Positions 1 through 8,649 of a stretch of 64,000 nt of DNA are shown here, in pieces. A program made the position numbers and the translations under genes. The notes beneath the pieces were generated by a model. That model made no database searches, was not told the DNA's origin, and saw only the letters and a program-made list of their open reading frames with translations. Numbering within the stretch: the first letter of the stretch is position 1; each line of letters starts with the position of its first letter. This stretch comes from Brevundimonas pondensis (GTDB lineage Bacteria; Pseudomonadota; Alphaproteobacteria; Caulobacterales; Caulobacteraceae): positions 1,680,001 to 1,744,000 of the forward strand of contig NZ_CP062006.1 of NCBI RefSeq assembly GCF_017487345.1, read 5' to 3'.

Positions 1-65
1 TGGACCGCGCCGACGTTCTGGCCGGCGCCCTGGCCGACATCGCCCGTACCAAGGCCCTGAGATGA
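1..65 (+). CDS. C-terminal tail of an upstream gene (partial, unidentified)
   Basis: The reading frame beginning at base 3 runs open from the window edge to a TGA at 63-65 and ends in the residues ADIARTKALR. It overlaps the start of tatD in an ATGA arrangement, which suggests one transcription unit. In related alphaproteobacteria tatD often follows holB or metG, so this may be one of those. Twenty residues are too few to decide. Confidence 0.4.
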   Translation, partial: DRADVLAGALADIARTKALR

Positions 66-847
66 TTATCGACAGTCACGTCAACCTGCACGCCCCCCAG
101 TTCGACGAGGACCGCGACGCCGTCATCGCTCGCGCCCGCGAGGCCGGGGTGCGTCTGATGGTCGAGATTTCGGACAAGCTGTCGACCTTCGAGGCCACGC
201 ACGCCCTGGCCATGGCCCATGACGACATCTGGTGCACGGTCGGCGCGCACCCGCACGAGGCCAAGGACCATGTCGAGCTGACGGCTAACGAACTGGTCGC
301 CCTGGCCCAGCGACCGCGCGTCATCGGCATCGGCGAATGCGGTCTGGACTTCCACTACGATCTCAGCCCTCGCGACGAGCAGGCGGCGGTCTTCCGTCAG
401 CACATCGACGCCGCCCGTCGCACCGGCCTGCCGCTGGTGGTGCATACCCGCGAAGCCGACGACGTCATGGCGTCGATCCTGCGCGAGGAACACGCCACGG
501 GATCGTTCAAGCTGCTGATGCACTGCTACACTAGCGGTTTGGAACTGGCTGAAACAGCAGCGGAACTTGGCGCCTGGTTCTCCGTTTCCGGCATCGCCAC
601 CTTCAAGGCGGCGGAAGACGTGCGCGAGGTCATTCGCCGGATGCCTGAAGACCGGATCATCGTCGAAACCGACTGCCCCTATCTGGCGCCCATCCCGCAT
701 CGCGGGCGTCGCAACGAACCAGCCTATGTGGGACTGGTGCTGCAGAAGCTGGCGGAAGTCCGGGGCTGGACGCCTGAAGAAGCCGATCGACGCACGACCG
801 ACGCCTTCTTCGCCCTGTTCGACCGTATTCCTCGGCCCGCCGAATGA
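62..847 (+). CDS. tatD: TatD family metal-dependent hydrolase
   Basis: A 261-residue protein, the normal length for TatD-type nucleases/hydrolases, which form a TIM barrel binding two divalent metals. Family motifs are visible in order: an IDSHVNLH metal-binding start near residue 3, GIGECGLDFHYD near residue 90, LVVHTREADD near 125, a central LLMHCYTSG, and ETDCPYLAP near 205. Family members act as 3'-5' exonucleases in DNA processing; the cellular substrate here cannot be told from sequence. It overlaps the upstream gene tail by four bases and the downstream metallo-hydrolase by four bases, so the three are probably co-transcribed. Confidence 0.92.
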   Translation: MIIDSHVNLHAPQFDEDRDAVIARAREAGVRLMVEISDKLSTFEATHALAMAHDDIWCTVGAHPHEAKDHVELTANELVALAQRPRVIGIGECGLDFHYDLSPRDEQAAVFRQHIDAARRTGLPLVVHTREADDVMASILREEHATGSFKLLMHCYTSGLELAETAAELGAWFSVSGIATFKAAEDVREVIRRMPEDRIIVETDCPYLAPIPHRGRRNEPAYVGLVLQKLAEVRGWTPEEADRRTTDAFFALFDRIPRPAE

Positions 848-1668
848 GCAGGCCGGGCGAACTGGAGATCGTCATTCTCGGTTGCGGCTCGTCCGGCGGC
901 GTGCCGCGCGGCGATGGTGACTGGGGCGACTGCGATCCTGAGGAGCCCAGGAATCGTCGTACCCGCTGCTCCATGCTGGCGCGGCGTTACGGCCCGGACG
1001 GAACCACCAGCATCCTGATCGACACTTCACCGGACCTGAGGCAGCAGGCGCTGATGGCGGGCGTCACTCATGTCGATGGTGTTCTCTATACCCACGATCA
1101 TGCGGATCAGACCCATGGGATCGATGATCTGAGAGTCTTCGCCACGCGGACACGGCGGAGAATAACCGCCTGGATGGACTCTGCGACACACTCGGCGCTC
1201 ACGAAGAGGTTCGACTACATCTTCGAAAGTCACCATGGCTACCCGGCTATACTGGAAGCCCGGCACATTCCACCACATGGTGTGCCGTGGAGCGTGGAGG
1301 GGCGCGGAGGGACCATTCCGGTCGTGACCTTCGACCAGCGCCACGGCCCGATCCGCTCGGTCGGCTACCGGCTCGGAGGCGTCGCTTACTCCAGCGATGT
1401 CTCGGATCTGGACCAATCCGCCCTGCAAACCGTAAGTGGCGCTGACCTGTGGGTTCTGGACGCACTGCGTTACGCGCCACACCCAACCCATGCGCATCTG
1501 GACAAGGCGTTGGACTGGATTGCTCGAGCAAACGTTAAGCGGGCGCTTTTGACCAACCTCCACATTGATATGGATTACAATGCTTTGCGCAGGGCGCTTC
1601 CCGACAACGTCGAGGTTGCGTTTGATGGCTGGAAAGATCGACTGCCCCTGAACTCATCGCCATCATGA
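844..1668 (+). CDS. MBL-fold metallo-hydrolase (PhnP-like)
   Basis: A 274-residue metallo-beta-lactamase-fold protein. After an ILGCGSSGGVPRGD glycine loop near the N terminus, the metal-binding block reads YTHDHADQTHGIDDLR (about residue 80), and a late histidine block PTHAHLDKALDW is also present. This is the layout of PhnP-like cyclic phosphodiesterases, which handle small phosphodiester substrates. In alphaproteobacteria a gene of this type commonly follows tatD. It starts inside the tatD stop (ATGA overlap). The exact substrate is unknown; other MBL-fold hydrolase activities are possible. Confidence 0.85.
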   Translation: MSRPGELEIVILGCGSSGGVPRGDGDWGDCDPEEPRNRRTRCSMLARRYGPDGTTSILIDTSPDLRQQALMAGVTHVDGVLYTHDHADQTHGIDDLRVFATRTRRRITAWMDSATHSALTKRFDYIFESHHGYPAILEARHIPPHGVPWSVEGRGGTIPVVTFDQRHGPIRSVGYRLGGVAYSSDVSDLDQSALQTVSGADLWVLDALRYAPHPTHAHLDKALDWIARANVKRALLTNLHIDMDYNALRRALPDNVEVAFDGWKDRLPLNSSPS

Positions 1669-1984
1669 ACACAGCGGTTAGGGACGACGTTAAAAATTCG
1701 CCTAAGATATATTATGCGAAGCGAACACGAGTTGGCTAGTGTTGCACCATTCCTAGCACCATAGCTCGAAGCCCCACTGCGCAGCCCCGCTCTTTTCGAT
1801 CCTCATGGTTCCGGCCCGATAGTCTCCGCCATCATCGGCTGACCTTCCGCATTCGCGCTTTCCGCACATGGCTGACTCGTTCGGCGATCCGTCTGCCAGG
1901 ATGCTGCATCCCGAACTACGTAAACTCCAGTCTCAATGCGGCCTCGCTTGACACCCCCCTGAGCGCCGAGCGTATATGGAACAT
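1669..1984. other. Intergenic stretch with dif-like site and SOS promoter
   Basis: No coding region was found here on either strand. The first part (about 1690-1760) is richer in A and T than the flanks and holds the dif-like palindrome described separately. The middle (1760-1940) shows no recognisable feature. The last 40 bases carry the imuA promoter: TTGACA at 1948-1953, a TATATG-type -10 at 1973-1978 and a LexA box starting at 1979. Confidence 0.6.
1695..1722. other. dif-like / Xer-type recombination site candidate
   Basis: Two 9-base arms, TTCGCCTAA (1697-1705) and TTATGCGAA (1712-1720), are inverted repeats with a single mismatch and flank a 6-base centre, GATATA. Extended to 11-base arms the element is 28 bases, the same 11+6+11 design as bacterial dif sites bound by XerC and XerD. 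The TTATGCGAA arm matches the conserved CGCATAA half of proteobacterial dif sites when read on the minus strand. It may be the chromosomal dif, a mobile-element target of the same type, or a chance palindrome. No recombinase gene lies nearby. Confidence 0.4.
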
Positions 1985-1993
1985 ATGCGGAAC
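1979..1993 (+). promoter_or_regulatory. LexA/SOS box at imuA
   Basis: GAACATATGCGGAAC is a perfect direct repeat GAAC-N7-GAAC, the alphaproteobacterial LexA recognition pattern. It sits directly after a TTGACA (1948-1953) and TATATG (1973-1978) promoter and overlaps the presumed transcription start. LexA bound here would block the imuA-imuB-dnaE2 operon until DNA damage. Confidence 0.88.
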
Positions 1994-2773
1994 ATTTATT
2001 CTCAGCCTGACGCTCTGGCGGCGCTGAAGACTCGCCTGGAGGCCCTGGATCGGGCCGGCGGTCGTCGCGTCGGCGCGGGCGTGCGCGCGGGAAGCGACGA
2101 CGCCTTCGCGCCGCTGGCTACGGGTGTTCTGCATGATCTCTACGCCGCAACACCCGCCGACGCGGTGACGGTCAACGCCTTCGGGCTGGGCATGGCGCTG
2201 CGGGCGGCGGCGGGGCGGCCCATCGTCTGGGGCCTGCATGAGATGATGGCCCAGGAGGCGGGAGGGCCGCACGGTCCGGGCCTGCATGAGATGGGCTTGT
2301 CGCCGTGCGACCTGTTGCTGGTGCGCACACGCGACGTGCAGACCCTGTTGGCCGTGGGCGAAGAAGCCCTGCGCAGTCCCGCCGTGGGCGCCGTGCTGTT
2401 GAGCGCCTGGGGCGAGGCTAGGGCCTTCAGCCTGACGGCCAGCCGGCGACTGGCGCTGGCGGCCGAGACGGGCGGTACGACCCTGTTCCTGGCGCGGGCG
2501 GGCGCCCTGCCCTGCCCCAGCGCGGCCGAGACCCGCTGGTCGGTGGCGTCCTGGGCTTCAGAACCTCTGGAAGGCGGAGCGCCGGGGCGGCCGTCTTTTT
2601 CGGCGACCCTGCTGCGGCGGCGCGGCGGCGGGGCGACCGGGACCTGGATCATGGAGTGGGATCGTGAACAGCGAACCTTCCGTCCGCCCGCGCCGCTATC
2701 TGGCGGCCTGGTTCCCCTGGCTGCCCAGCGACCGGCTGCGGCGGCAGGAGCGGTGGGACGACACGCTGCCTGA
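1985..2773 (+). CDS. imuA: ImuA, SOS mutasome accessory protein
   Basis: A RecA-fold-like protein of about 262 residues that works with ImuB and DnaE2 in damage-induced mutagenesis. The conserved features IVWGLHEMMAQEAGG, GLHEMGL and the closing TWIMEWDRE are typical of the family, and the imuA-imuB-dnaE2 order confirms the call. Two in-frame ATGs exist, at 1976 and 1985. I chose 1985 because the -10 element (1973-1978) puts transcription start at about 1984-1985, so the mRNA may be leaderless; no ribosome binding site precedes either ATG. The 3' end overlaps imuB by 110 bases, an unusually long overlap. Confidence 0.88.
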   Translation: MRNIYSQPDALAALKTRLEALDRAGGRRVGAGVRAGSDDAFAPLATGVLHDLYAATPADAVTVNAFGLGMALRAAAGRPIVWGLHEMMAQEAGGPHGPGLHEMGLSPCDLLLVRTRDVQTLLAVGEEALRSPAVGAVLLSAWGEARAFSLTASRRLALAAETGGTTLFLARAGALPCPSAAETRWSVASWASEPLEGGAPGRPSFSATLLRRRGGGATGTWIMEWDREQRTFRPPAPLSGGLVPLAAQRPAAAAGAVGRHAA

Positions 2774-4223
2774 GGATGCGCCACCCGTCGTCCTGGCTGA
2801 AAAGATCAAGGGCGCGCTACGGCTGGCCGCTGTCGATCCGGCGGCGGCGCGGGCGGGGTTGACCCCCGGCCTGGCCCTGGCCGATGCAAGAGCGCGGACC
2901 CCCGCCCTGCGCGTCGTCGCCCATCGACCGGACCTCGACGACGCCCTGCTGGGACGGGTGCTGGAGGATTTCGGCCGCTTCACCCCCATGATCGCGCTGG
3001 ACCCTCCGCATGGCCTGATATTGGACGTGACCGGCTGCGCCCACCTGTTCGGCGGAGAGACAGGCCTGATGCGGACGGTCCAGGCGCGGGCCGAACGCGC
3101 CGGACTCAAAATCCGGTGCGCCCTGGCCGGAACGCCCCAGATTGCTCGCGCCCTGGCCCGCTTCGCCCCCGGCGGCCGGTTCGAGCCCGGCCAGGATCGC
3201 GCCGCCGCGCGCCGCCTGCCGGTCGCCGCCCTGGAGCTTTCGGACAAGGAGGACGAGGCCCTGCGCCGTCTGGGCCTGAAACGGCTGGCCGATCTGGACG
3301 ACCGGCCCCGCGCGCCCCTGGCCGCCCGTTTCGGCGCCGACTTCCCGACCCGACTGGCGCGGGTTCTGGGCGACGAGGACATGCGCATCACCCCGCATCG
3401 TCCGCCCGCCCCCGTGGTGGTCGACCGCGTCTTCTTCGAACCGATCTCCGCGCCCGAGGACGTGGAGCGGGTCCTGTCCGACCTGCTGGTCGAGACCATG
3501 GACCGGCTGGATCAGGCGGGCCTGGGCGGCCGCGCCTTCGAGGCCGCCTTCTATCGCGTGGACGGCGAGACGCGCCGCGTCGTCGTTCGCACCGGCCGCC
3601 CGACCCGCGACGCCCCCGCGACCCTGCGGCTGTTCCGCGAGCGGATGGCGGCCCTGGCCGCCCCGCTGGACCCCGGCTTCGGCTTCGACCAGATGCGAAT
3701 GTCCGTGCCCTGGACCCAGGTCCTGGCGCCGACCCAGCAAGGCCTGGAACGCGAGACGCCCGGCGAGGAGGCCTTCAGCCGCCTGATCGATCGGCTGACC
3801 GCGCGTCTAGGACCGGAGGCCGTGCTGCGCTTCGAACCCTTCGCCTCGCACATTCCCGAACGCGCGGCGCGACTGGTCCCGGCCGCCGCCCGTCATGGCG
3901 ACGAGACCTGGCCCGACCTCGATCCCGACGATCCGCCCTTGCGGCCGCTTCAGATGTTCGACCCGCCCCAACCGGTCGAAACCCTGGCCGAGGTCCCCGA
4001 CGGCTATCCGCTGAAGTTCCGCTGGCGCCGCGTCCTGCACGAGGTGACGCGCGCCGAAGGGCCCGAGCGGATCAGCGGCGAATGGTGGCGCGCGCCGAAC
4101 CAGCGCACCCGCGACTACTACCGGGTCGAAGATCGGGACGGCCGTCGCTTCTGGCTGTTCCGCCAGGGCCTCTATGGCGAAACGCTCGAGCCGCGCTGGT
4201 TCATCCACGGCCTGTTCGCATGA
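2664..4223 (+). CDS. imuB: ImuB, non-catalytic Y-family polymerase homologue
   Basis: A 519-residue protein of the DNA polymerase Y family, lacking the catalytic carboxylates. The first block, where active polymerases carry a metal-binding aspartate, reads YLAAWFPWLPSDRLRR. The second block reads ILDVTGCAHLFGGE instead of an SxDE motif. In the mutasome it bridges DnaE2, ImuA and the beta clamp; the segment LQMFDPPQP (about residue 430) is a candidate clamp-binding motif. The C terminus has the usual ImuB block ISGEWWR...RDYYRVEDRDGRRFWLFR. The start is a GTG with GGAG about 10 bases upstream, because the conserved N terminus begins at residue 10 and no nearer start exists. It overlaps dnaE2 by four bases. 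Confidence 0.92.
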   Translation: MNSEPSVRPRRYLAAWFPWLPSDRLRRQERWDDTLPEDAPPVVLAEKIKGALRLAAVDPAAARAGLTPGLALADARARTPALRVVAHRPDLDDALLGRVLEDFGRFTPMIALDPPHGLILDVTGCAHLFGGETGLMRTVQARAERAGLKIRCALAGTPQIARALARFAPGGRFEPGQDRAAARRLPVAALELSDKEDEALRRLGLKRLADLDDRPRAPLAARFGADFPTRLARVLGDEDMRITPHRPPAPVVVDRVFFEPISAPEDVERVLSDLLVETMDRLDQAGLGGRAFEAAFYRVDGETRRVVVRTGRPTRDAPATLRLFRERMAALAAPLDPGFGFDQMRMSVPWTQVLAPTQQGLERETPGEEAFSRLIDRLTARLGPEAVLRFEPFASHIPERAARLVPAAARHGDETWPDLDPDDPPLRPLQMFDPPQPVETLAEVPDGYPLKFRWRRVLHEVTRAEGPERISGEWWRAPNQRTRDYYRVEDRDGRRFWLFRQGLYGETLEPRWFIHGLFA

Positions 4224-7200
4224 GGAGGCTCGACCCTTGCGGGGCCTACGCCGAACTGGCGACGGCCAGCAACTTCTCCTTCCTGCGCGGCGCCTCGCAT
4301 CCCAAGGACCTGGTGCTGACGGCGATCCAGCGCGGCCACGCCGGGCTGGGGCTGGCCGACCGCAACACCGTGGCGGGCGTGGTGCGGGCCTGGAGCGCGT
4401 TGAAGGAGATTCGCGTCGAGGGTCTGGCCCCGCCGGACAGGATGCGCGACGGCGGCAGTCCCGGCGAGATCGCCTTCATCGAGGACCCGCTCAATGATCC
4501 GGACCTGTCCGAAGAGGTGAAGCGCCGTGCGGCGGACTTCCGCCTGCTGACCGGGGCGCGGCTGGTCTTCAACGACGGGACGCCGGACGTCATCGCCTAT
4601 CCCGAGACGCGGGCGGGCTGGGGGCGGCTGACGCGTCTGCTGACCCTGGGCAATCGCCGCGCGAAGAAGGGCGAATGCGAGATCGGCCTGCGCGACCTGC
4701 TGGCCGATCCGGAGGACCTGCTGCTGATCCTCGTCCCGCCGGACCGGCTGACAGGGCTGGAAGAGGTGCTAGCCCGCATGAACGCGGCGGCGCCGGGCGC
4801 GGTCTGGCTGGGCGCCGCCCTGCACAGACGCGGCGACGACCGGCGCCGGCTGGCCCGCCTCAAGGCCATGGCGGAGCGGGTGGAGGTTCCCCTGCTGGCG
4901 CTCAACGACGTCCTCTACGCCGCTCCCGACGACCGCGACCTGCAGGACGTCCTGACCTGCATCCGCGAAGGCGCGACCATCGAGACCGCCGGCCGCCGGC
5001 TGGAGGCCAACGCCGAGCGCTGGCTGAAGCCCGAGGATGAAATGGCCCGTCTGTTCAAAGACACGCCCGAGGCGGTGACCGAGACGACCGCCTTCCTGTC
5101 GCGGGCAAGCTTCGACCTGTCCGAACTCAGCTACCAATACCCGGAAGAGCCGGTCCCGCCGGGCTGGAATCCCCAAGCCTGGTTGGAGAACCTGACAGAC
5201 CGTCATGCCGCCATGCGCTATCCCGACGGCGTTCCCGACAAGGTTCGGGTCTTGCTGGACAAGGAACTGGCCTTCATCGCCCGCAAGAAGATAGCCCCCT
5301 ACTTCCTGACCATCTTCGACATCGTCCGCGTGGCGCGAGACAAGCGCATCCTGTGCCAGGGACGAGGCTCGGCGGCGAACTCGGCGGTCTGTTACGTCTT
5401 GGGCATCACCTCGGTGGACCCGATGGAATCCGACCTGCTGTTCGAACGCTTCCTATCCGAGGATCGCAACGAACCGCCCGACATCGACGTGGATTTCGAG
5501 CACGAGCGGCGCGAGGAGATCATCCAGCATATCTACGAACGCTATGGTCGCCATCGCGCCGGCATCGCCGCCACCGTCATCCATTTCCGCCCGCGTAGCG
5601 CCATCCGCGAGGTCGGTAAGGCCCTGGGCCTGACCGAGGACGTCACCGCTCGCCTGGCCGCCAGCCACTGGGGCAGTTGGGGGACCGAGATCGGCGACCA
5701 TCATGTCGTGCAGGCGGGGTTGGACACGACCAATCCCATGATCGCCCGCGCGGTCGAAATGGCGGTGCGCCTGCTGAACTTCCCGCGCCACCTCAGCCAG
5801 CATGTCGGCGGTTTCGTTCTGACCCAGGGTCGTCTGGACGAGATGGTCCCCATCGGCAATGCGGCGATGCCGGACCGCACCTTCATCGAGTGGGACAAGG
5901 ACGATATCGACGCCCTGCGCCTGATGAAGGTCGATGTGCTGGCGCTCGGCATGCTGACCTGCATCCGCAAAGCTTTCGACCTGATCCGCGCCCATGAGCA
6001 CGAGGACTGGGAACTACACACCCTCCCGCGCGAGGACCCGGCCGTCTACAACATGCTGTGCCGGGGCCAGTCCATCGGCGTCTTTCAGGTCGAGAGCCGC
6101 GCCCAGATCAACATGCTGCCCCGGCTGCGGCCCCGCTGCCTCTATGACCTCGTCATCCAGGTCGCCATTGTCCGTCCCGGCCCGATCCAGGGTGATATGG
6201 TCCATCCCTACCTACGTCGCCGGAACAAGGAGGAGGCGGTCGCCTATTCCTCGCCGTCGCCCGATCACGGCCCGCCCGATGAACTGGAACAGGTGCTGCA
6301 CAAGACCCTCGGCGTGCCCCTGTTTCAGGAGCAGGCGATGAAGCTGGCCATCGTCGCCGCCGAGTTCAGCGACGGCGAGGCCAACGGCCTGCGCAAGGCC
6401 ATGGGGACGTTCCGCGGCGACGGCAGTCTGCATACCTATGAAACCCGGATGGTCGGACGGATGGTCGAACGCGGCTATGATCCGGCCTTCGCCCAGCGCT
6501 GCTTCGAACAGATCAAGGGTTTCGGCTCCTACGGCTTTCCCGAGAGCCACGCCGCCAGTTTCGCCCGACTGGTCTATGTCTCTTCCTGGATCAAGCACCG
6601 CCACCCGGCGGCCTTTACCTGCGCTCTGCTGAACAGCCAGCCCATGGGCTTCTACGCGCCCGCCCAGATCGTGCGCGAAGCGCAGGAGGTCGGCGGGGTC
6701 GAGGTGCGCCCTATCGACGTCTCGCACAGCGACTGGGACAACAGTCTGGAGGGGCCGGCGAGCGCCCCCGTCCTGCGTCTGGGCCTGCGCCAGATCGACG
6801 GCTTCAAGGAGGACTGGGCCAAGGCTCTGTCGGCGGCGCGGGCCGCGGCGCCCTTCGCCGATGTCGAAACCGTGGCCCGCCGCGCCGAACTGCCCGCCGC
6901 CGCCATGCGCAAGCTGGCCGACGCCGACGCCTTCCGCTCCCTGGACCAGGACCGGCGCGAGGCCCTGTGGGCGGTGCGCCGCCTGCCCGACGACGATCCC
7001 CTGCCCCTGTTCGCCGCCGCCGAGGCGCGCGAGCGCGGCGCTCGCGAACTGGGCGCAGAGCCCGACGCCCATCTGCCCCTGATGCCGCTGGGCGAGCACG
7101 TCGCCGCCGACTACCAGACCGCCCGCCTGTCGCTGAAGGCCCACCCCATGGCCATCCTGCGCCCCGTCTTCGCCGCTGAGCGGGTGCTGAGCTGCGCCGC

Positions 7201-7609
7201 CACCGAGGCGAAACGCGGCGGCTCCCTGGTGCAGGTCGCCGGCGTGGTTCTGGTGCGTCAGCGGCCGGGCAAGGGCAACGCCGTCTTCGTCACCCTGGAG
7301 GACGAGACCGGCATCACCAACGTGGTCCTATGGGCGCGGATGCTCGACCAGTTCCGGCGCGAAATCATGGGCGCCCGCCTGATGCAGATCGAAGGCCTGG
7401 TCGAGAAGAGCCCCGAGGGCGTCGTTCACGTCGTCGCCCGCCGCGTCATCGACCGCAGCGCCGAGCTGTCCCGCCTGTCAGAAGACCATGAGACCAATGT
7501 GCAGTTGGCCCGCGCCGACATCGTGGCTCACCCGCAACCCCCGCGCCATCCGCAGCACCGGCACCCGCGTGACGTCCGCATCCTGCCGGAATCGCGGGAT
7601 TTCCACTGA
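4220..7609 (+). CDS. dnaE2: Error-prone DNA polymerase DnaE2
   Basis: A C-family polymerase of 1129 residues, the usual DnaE2 length. It opens with a PHP domain (YAELATASNFSFLRGASHP), followed by the polymerase domain whose PDIDVDF motif supplies catalytic aspartates (D421, D423, D425). It ends with an OB-fold region (VQVAGVVLVRQRPGKG...FVTLEDETG, about residues 1000-1060). It makes translesion products during SOS mutagenesis. The frame stays open upstream to 3116, but that extension is imuB read in another frame; the true start is the ATG overlapping the imuB stop (ATGA). The whole operon is governed by the SOS box at 1979. Confidence 0.96.
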   Translation: MRRLDPCGAYAELATASNFSFLRGASHPKDLVLTAIQRGHAGLGLADRNTVAGVVRAWSALKEIRVEGLAPPDRMRDGGSPGEIAFIEDPLNDPDLSEEVKRRAADFRLLTGARLVFNDGTPDVIAYPETRAGWGRLTRLLTLGNRRAKKGECEIGLRDLLADPEDLLLILVPPDRLTGLEEVLARMNAAAPGAVWLGAALHRRGDDRRRLARLKAMAERVEVPLLALNDVLYAAPDDRDLQDVLTCIREGATIETAGRRLEANAERWLKPEDEMARLFKDTPEAVTETTAFLSRASFDLSELSYQYPEEPVPPGWNPQAWLENLTDRHAAMRYPDGVPDKVRVLLDKELAFIARKKIAPYFLTIFDIVRVARDKRILCQGRGSAANSAVCYVLGITSVDPMESDLLFERFLSEDRNEPPDIDVDFEHERREEIIQHIYERYGRHRAGIAATVIHFRPRSAIREVGKALGLTEDVTARLAASHWGSWGTEIGDHHVVQAGLDTTNPMIARAVEMAVRLLNFPRHLSQHVGGFVLTQGRLDEMVPIGNAAMPDRTFIEWDKDDIDALRLMKVDVLALGMLTCIRKAFDLIRAHEHEDWELHTLPREDPAVYNMLCRGQSIGVFQVESRAQINMLPRLRPRCLYDLVIQVAIVRPGPIQGDMVHPYLRRRNKEEAVAYSSPSPDHGPPDELEQVLHKTLGVPLFQEQAMKLAIVAAEFSDGEANGLRKAMGTFRGDGSLHTYETRMVGRMVERGYDPAFAQRCFEQIKGFGSYGFPESHAASFARLVYVSSWIKHRHPAAFTCALLNSQPMGFYAPAQIVREAQEVGGVEVRPIDVSHSDWDNSLEGPASAPVLRLGLRQIDGFKEDWAKALSAARAAAPFADVETVARRAELPAAAMRKLADADAFRSLDQDRREALWAVRRLPDDDPLPLFAAAEARERGARELGAEPDAHLPLMPLGEHVAADYQTARLSLKAHPMAILRPVFAAERVLSCAATEAKRGGSLVQVAGVVLVRQRPGKGNAVFVTLEDETGITNVVLWARMLDQFRREIMGARLMQIEGLVEKSPEGVVHVVARRVIDRSAELSRLSEDHETNVQLARADIVAHPQPPRHPQHRHPRDVRILPESRDFH

Positions 7610-7690
7610 GCGCCCTGAACGGTCGTATGTGTTCGAAGATGCAGAAACGCCGGGGCATCGCCCGGCTCCTGACCTCGCAGATTGACCAGA

Positions 7691-7728
7691 ATTGGCGTTG
7701 TTTGTCCCTGATCTGGCGTGCTTGGTCA
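7691..7728 (+). promoter_or_regulatory. Candidate AraC-type operator (two direct half-sites)
   Basis: Two related 17-base segments, ATTGGCGTTGTTTGTCC (7691-7707) and TCTGGCGTGCTTGGTCA (7712-7728), share TGGCGT..TT.GTC and are spaced 21 bases apart, two helical turns. Such tandem half-sites are typical for AraC-family activators. They lie 56-93 bases upstream of the SDR start codon, and an AraC-family gene follows the SDR gene. Confidence 0.5.
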
Positions 7729-7783
7729 CTCCTGTGGCGGCGATCGTCCCCTAGGTTTCGTCTCGACAACAGGAAAGACGAAC

Positions 7784-8617
7784 ATGACCCGGACAAGCAA
7801 ACAGAAAACAGCCCTGGTGACCGGAGCCTCCTCCGGTATGGGCAAAGCCATCGCGCGCCAGCTGATCAAGGACGGCTACCGGGTCTATGTCGCCGCGCGC
7901 AGCGTTGAAAAGATGAGCGACCTGGCCGCCCTCGGCGCCGTCCCGCTGCGGATGGATGTGACCCGGAACGATCAGGTCAAAGCCGCCGTGCAGACCATTC
8001 TGGACGAGGTTGGGGGCGTCGATGTCCTGGTCAATAACGCCGGCTTCGGCCTCTACGGCGCCGTCGAGGACATCCCGCTGGAGGAAGCTAGCTATCAATT
8101 CGAAGTCAATCTGTTCGGTGCGGCCCGCCTGACGCAGCTGCTGCTGCCAGCCATGCGCGACCGCAAGGCCGGAACCATCGTCAACATCACCTCGATGGGC
8201 GGCAAGGTCTACACCCTGCTGGGCGCCTGGTATCACGCCACCAAGCATGCGCTGGAAGGCTGGTCTGACAGTCTGCGCCTGGAACTGGCGCCCTTCGGCG
8301 TCCGGGTGGTCATCGTCGAGCCGGGCCTGATCGAGACCGGCTTCGGTGACATCTCGTCCGAAAGCCTTTTAAAGCGCGTCAACGGCGGCCCCTACTCCGC
8401 CGTGACCCAGGCCGTGGCCCGCACGACGCAACAATCCTACGGACATGGCCGCGGCACCGACCCCTCCGTCATCGCCGATGTCGTGTCACGCGCTGTGCGT
8501 TCGCCACGCCCTCGAACCCGCTATGCCGCCGGGCGATATGCAAAGATGATGATCGGGGTGCGCAAATGGCTGGGCGACCGCGTCTTCGACCGCCTGATCC
8601 TGAGCCAGATGCGCTGA
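7784..8617 (+). CDS. SDR family oxidoreductase
   Basis: A 277-residue classical short-chain dehydrogenase/reductase. The cofactor loop TGASSGMGKAIA is near residue 12, VLVNNAGFG near 80, and the catalytic Ser with YHATK near 135-150. It resembles NADP-dependent SDRs that act on small carbonyls or lipophilic alcohols; the substrate cannot be assigned. The ATG at 7784 was chosen because AGGAAAGACGAAC directly precedes it; the 22 residues before it in the open frame are not family-like. The AraC regulator follows after 32 bases on the same strand and probably controls this gene through the half-sites upstream. Confidence 0.85.
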   Translation: MTRTSKQKTALVTGASSGMGKAIARQLIKDGYRVYVAARSVEKMSDLAALGAVPLRMDVTRNDQVKAAVQTILDEVGGVDVLVNNAGFGLYGAVEDIPLEEASYQFEVNLFGAARLTQLLLPAMRDRKAGTIVNITSMGGKVYTLLGAWYHATKHALEGWSDSLRLELAPFGVRVVIVEPGLIETGFGDISSESLLKRVNGGPYSAVTQAVARTTQQSYGHGRGTDPSVIADVVSRAVRSPRPRTRYAAGRYAKMMIGVRKWLGDRVFDRLILSQMR

Positions 8618-8649
8618 GTTCGTGTCATCGCCAAAAGAGGGAGGCCTCC

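Noticed and set aside
1976..1984. ATG at 1976 as imuA start
   Set aside because: It falls within the -10 element and LexA box, upstream of the expected transcription start.
3116..4219. Upstream extension of the DnaE2 frame giving a 1497-residue protein
   Set aside because: The extra 368 residues are Arg/Pro/Gly-rich noise from imuB read in another frame; PHP-domain sequence begins at the ATG at 4220.
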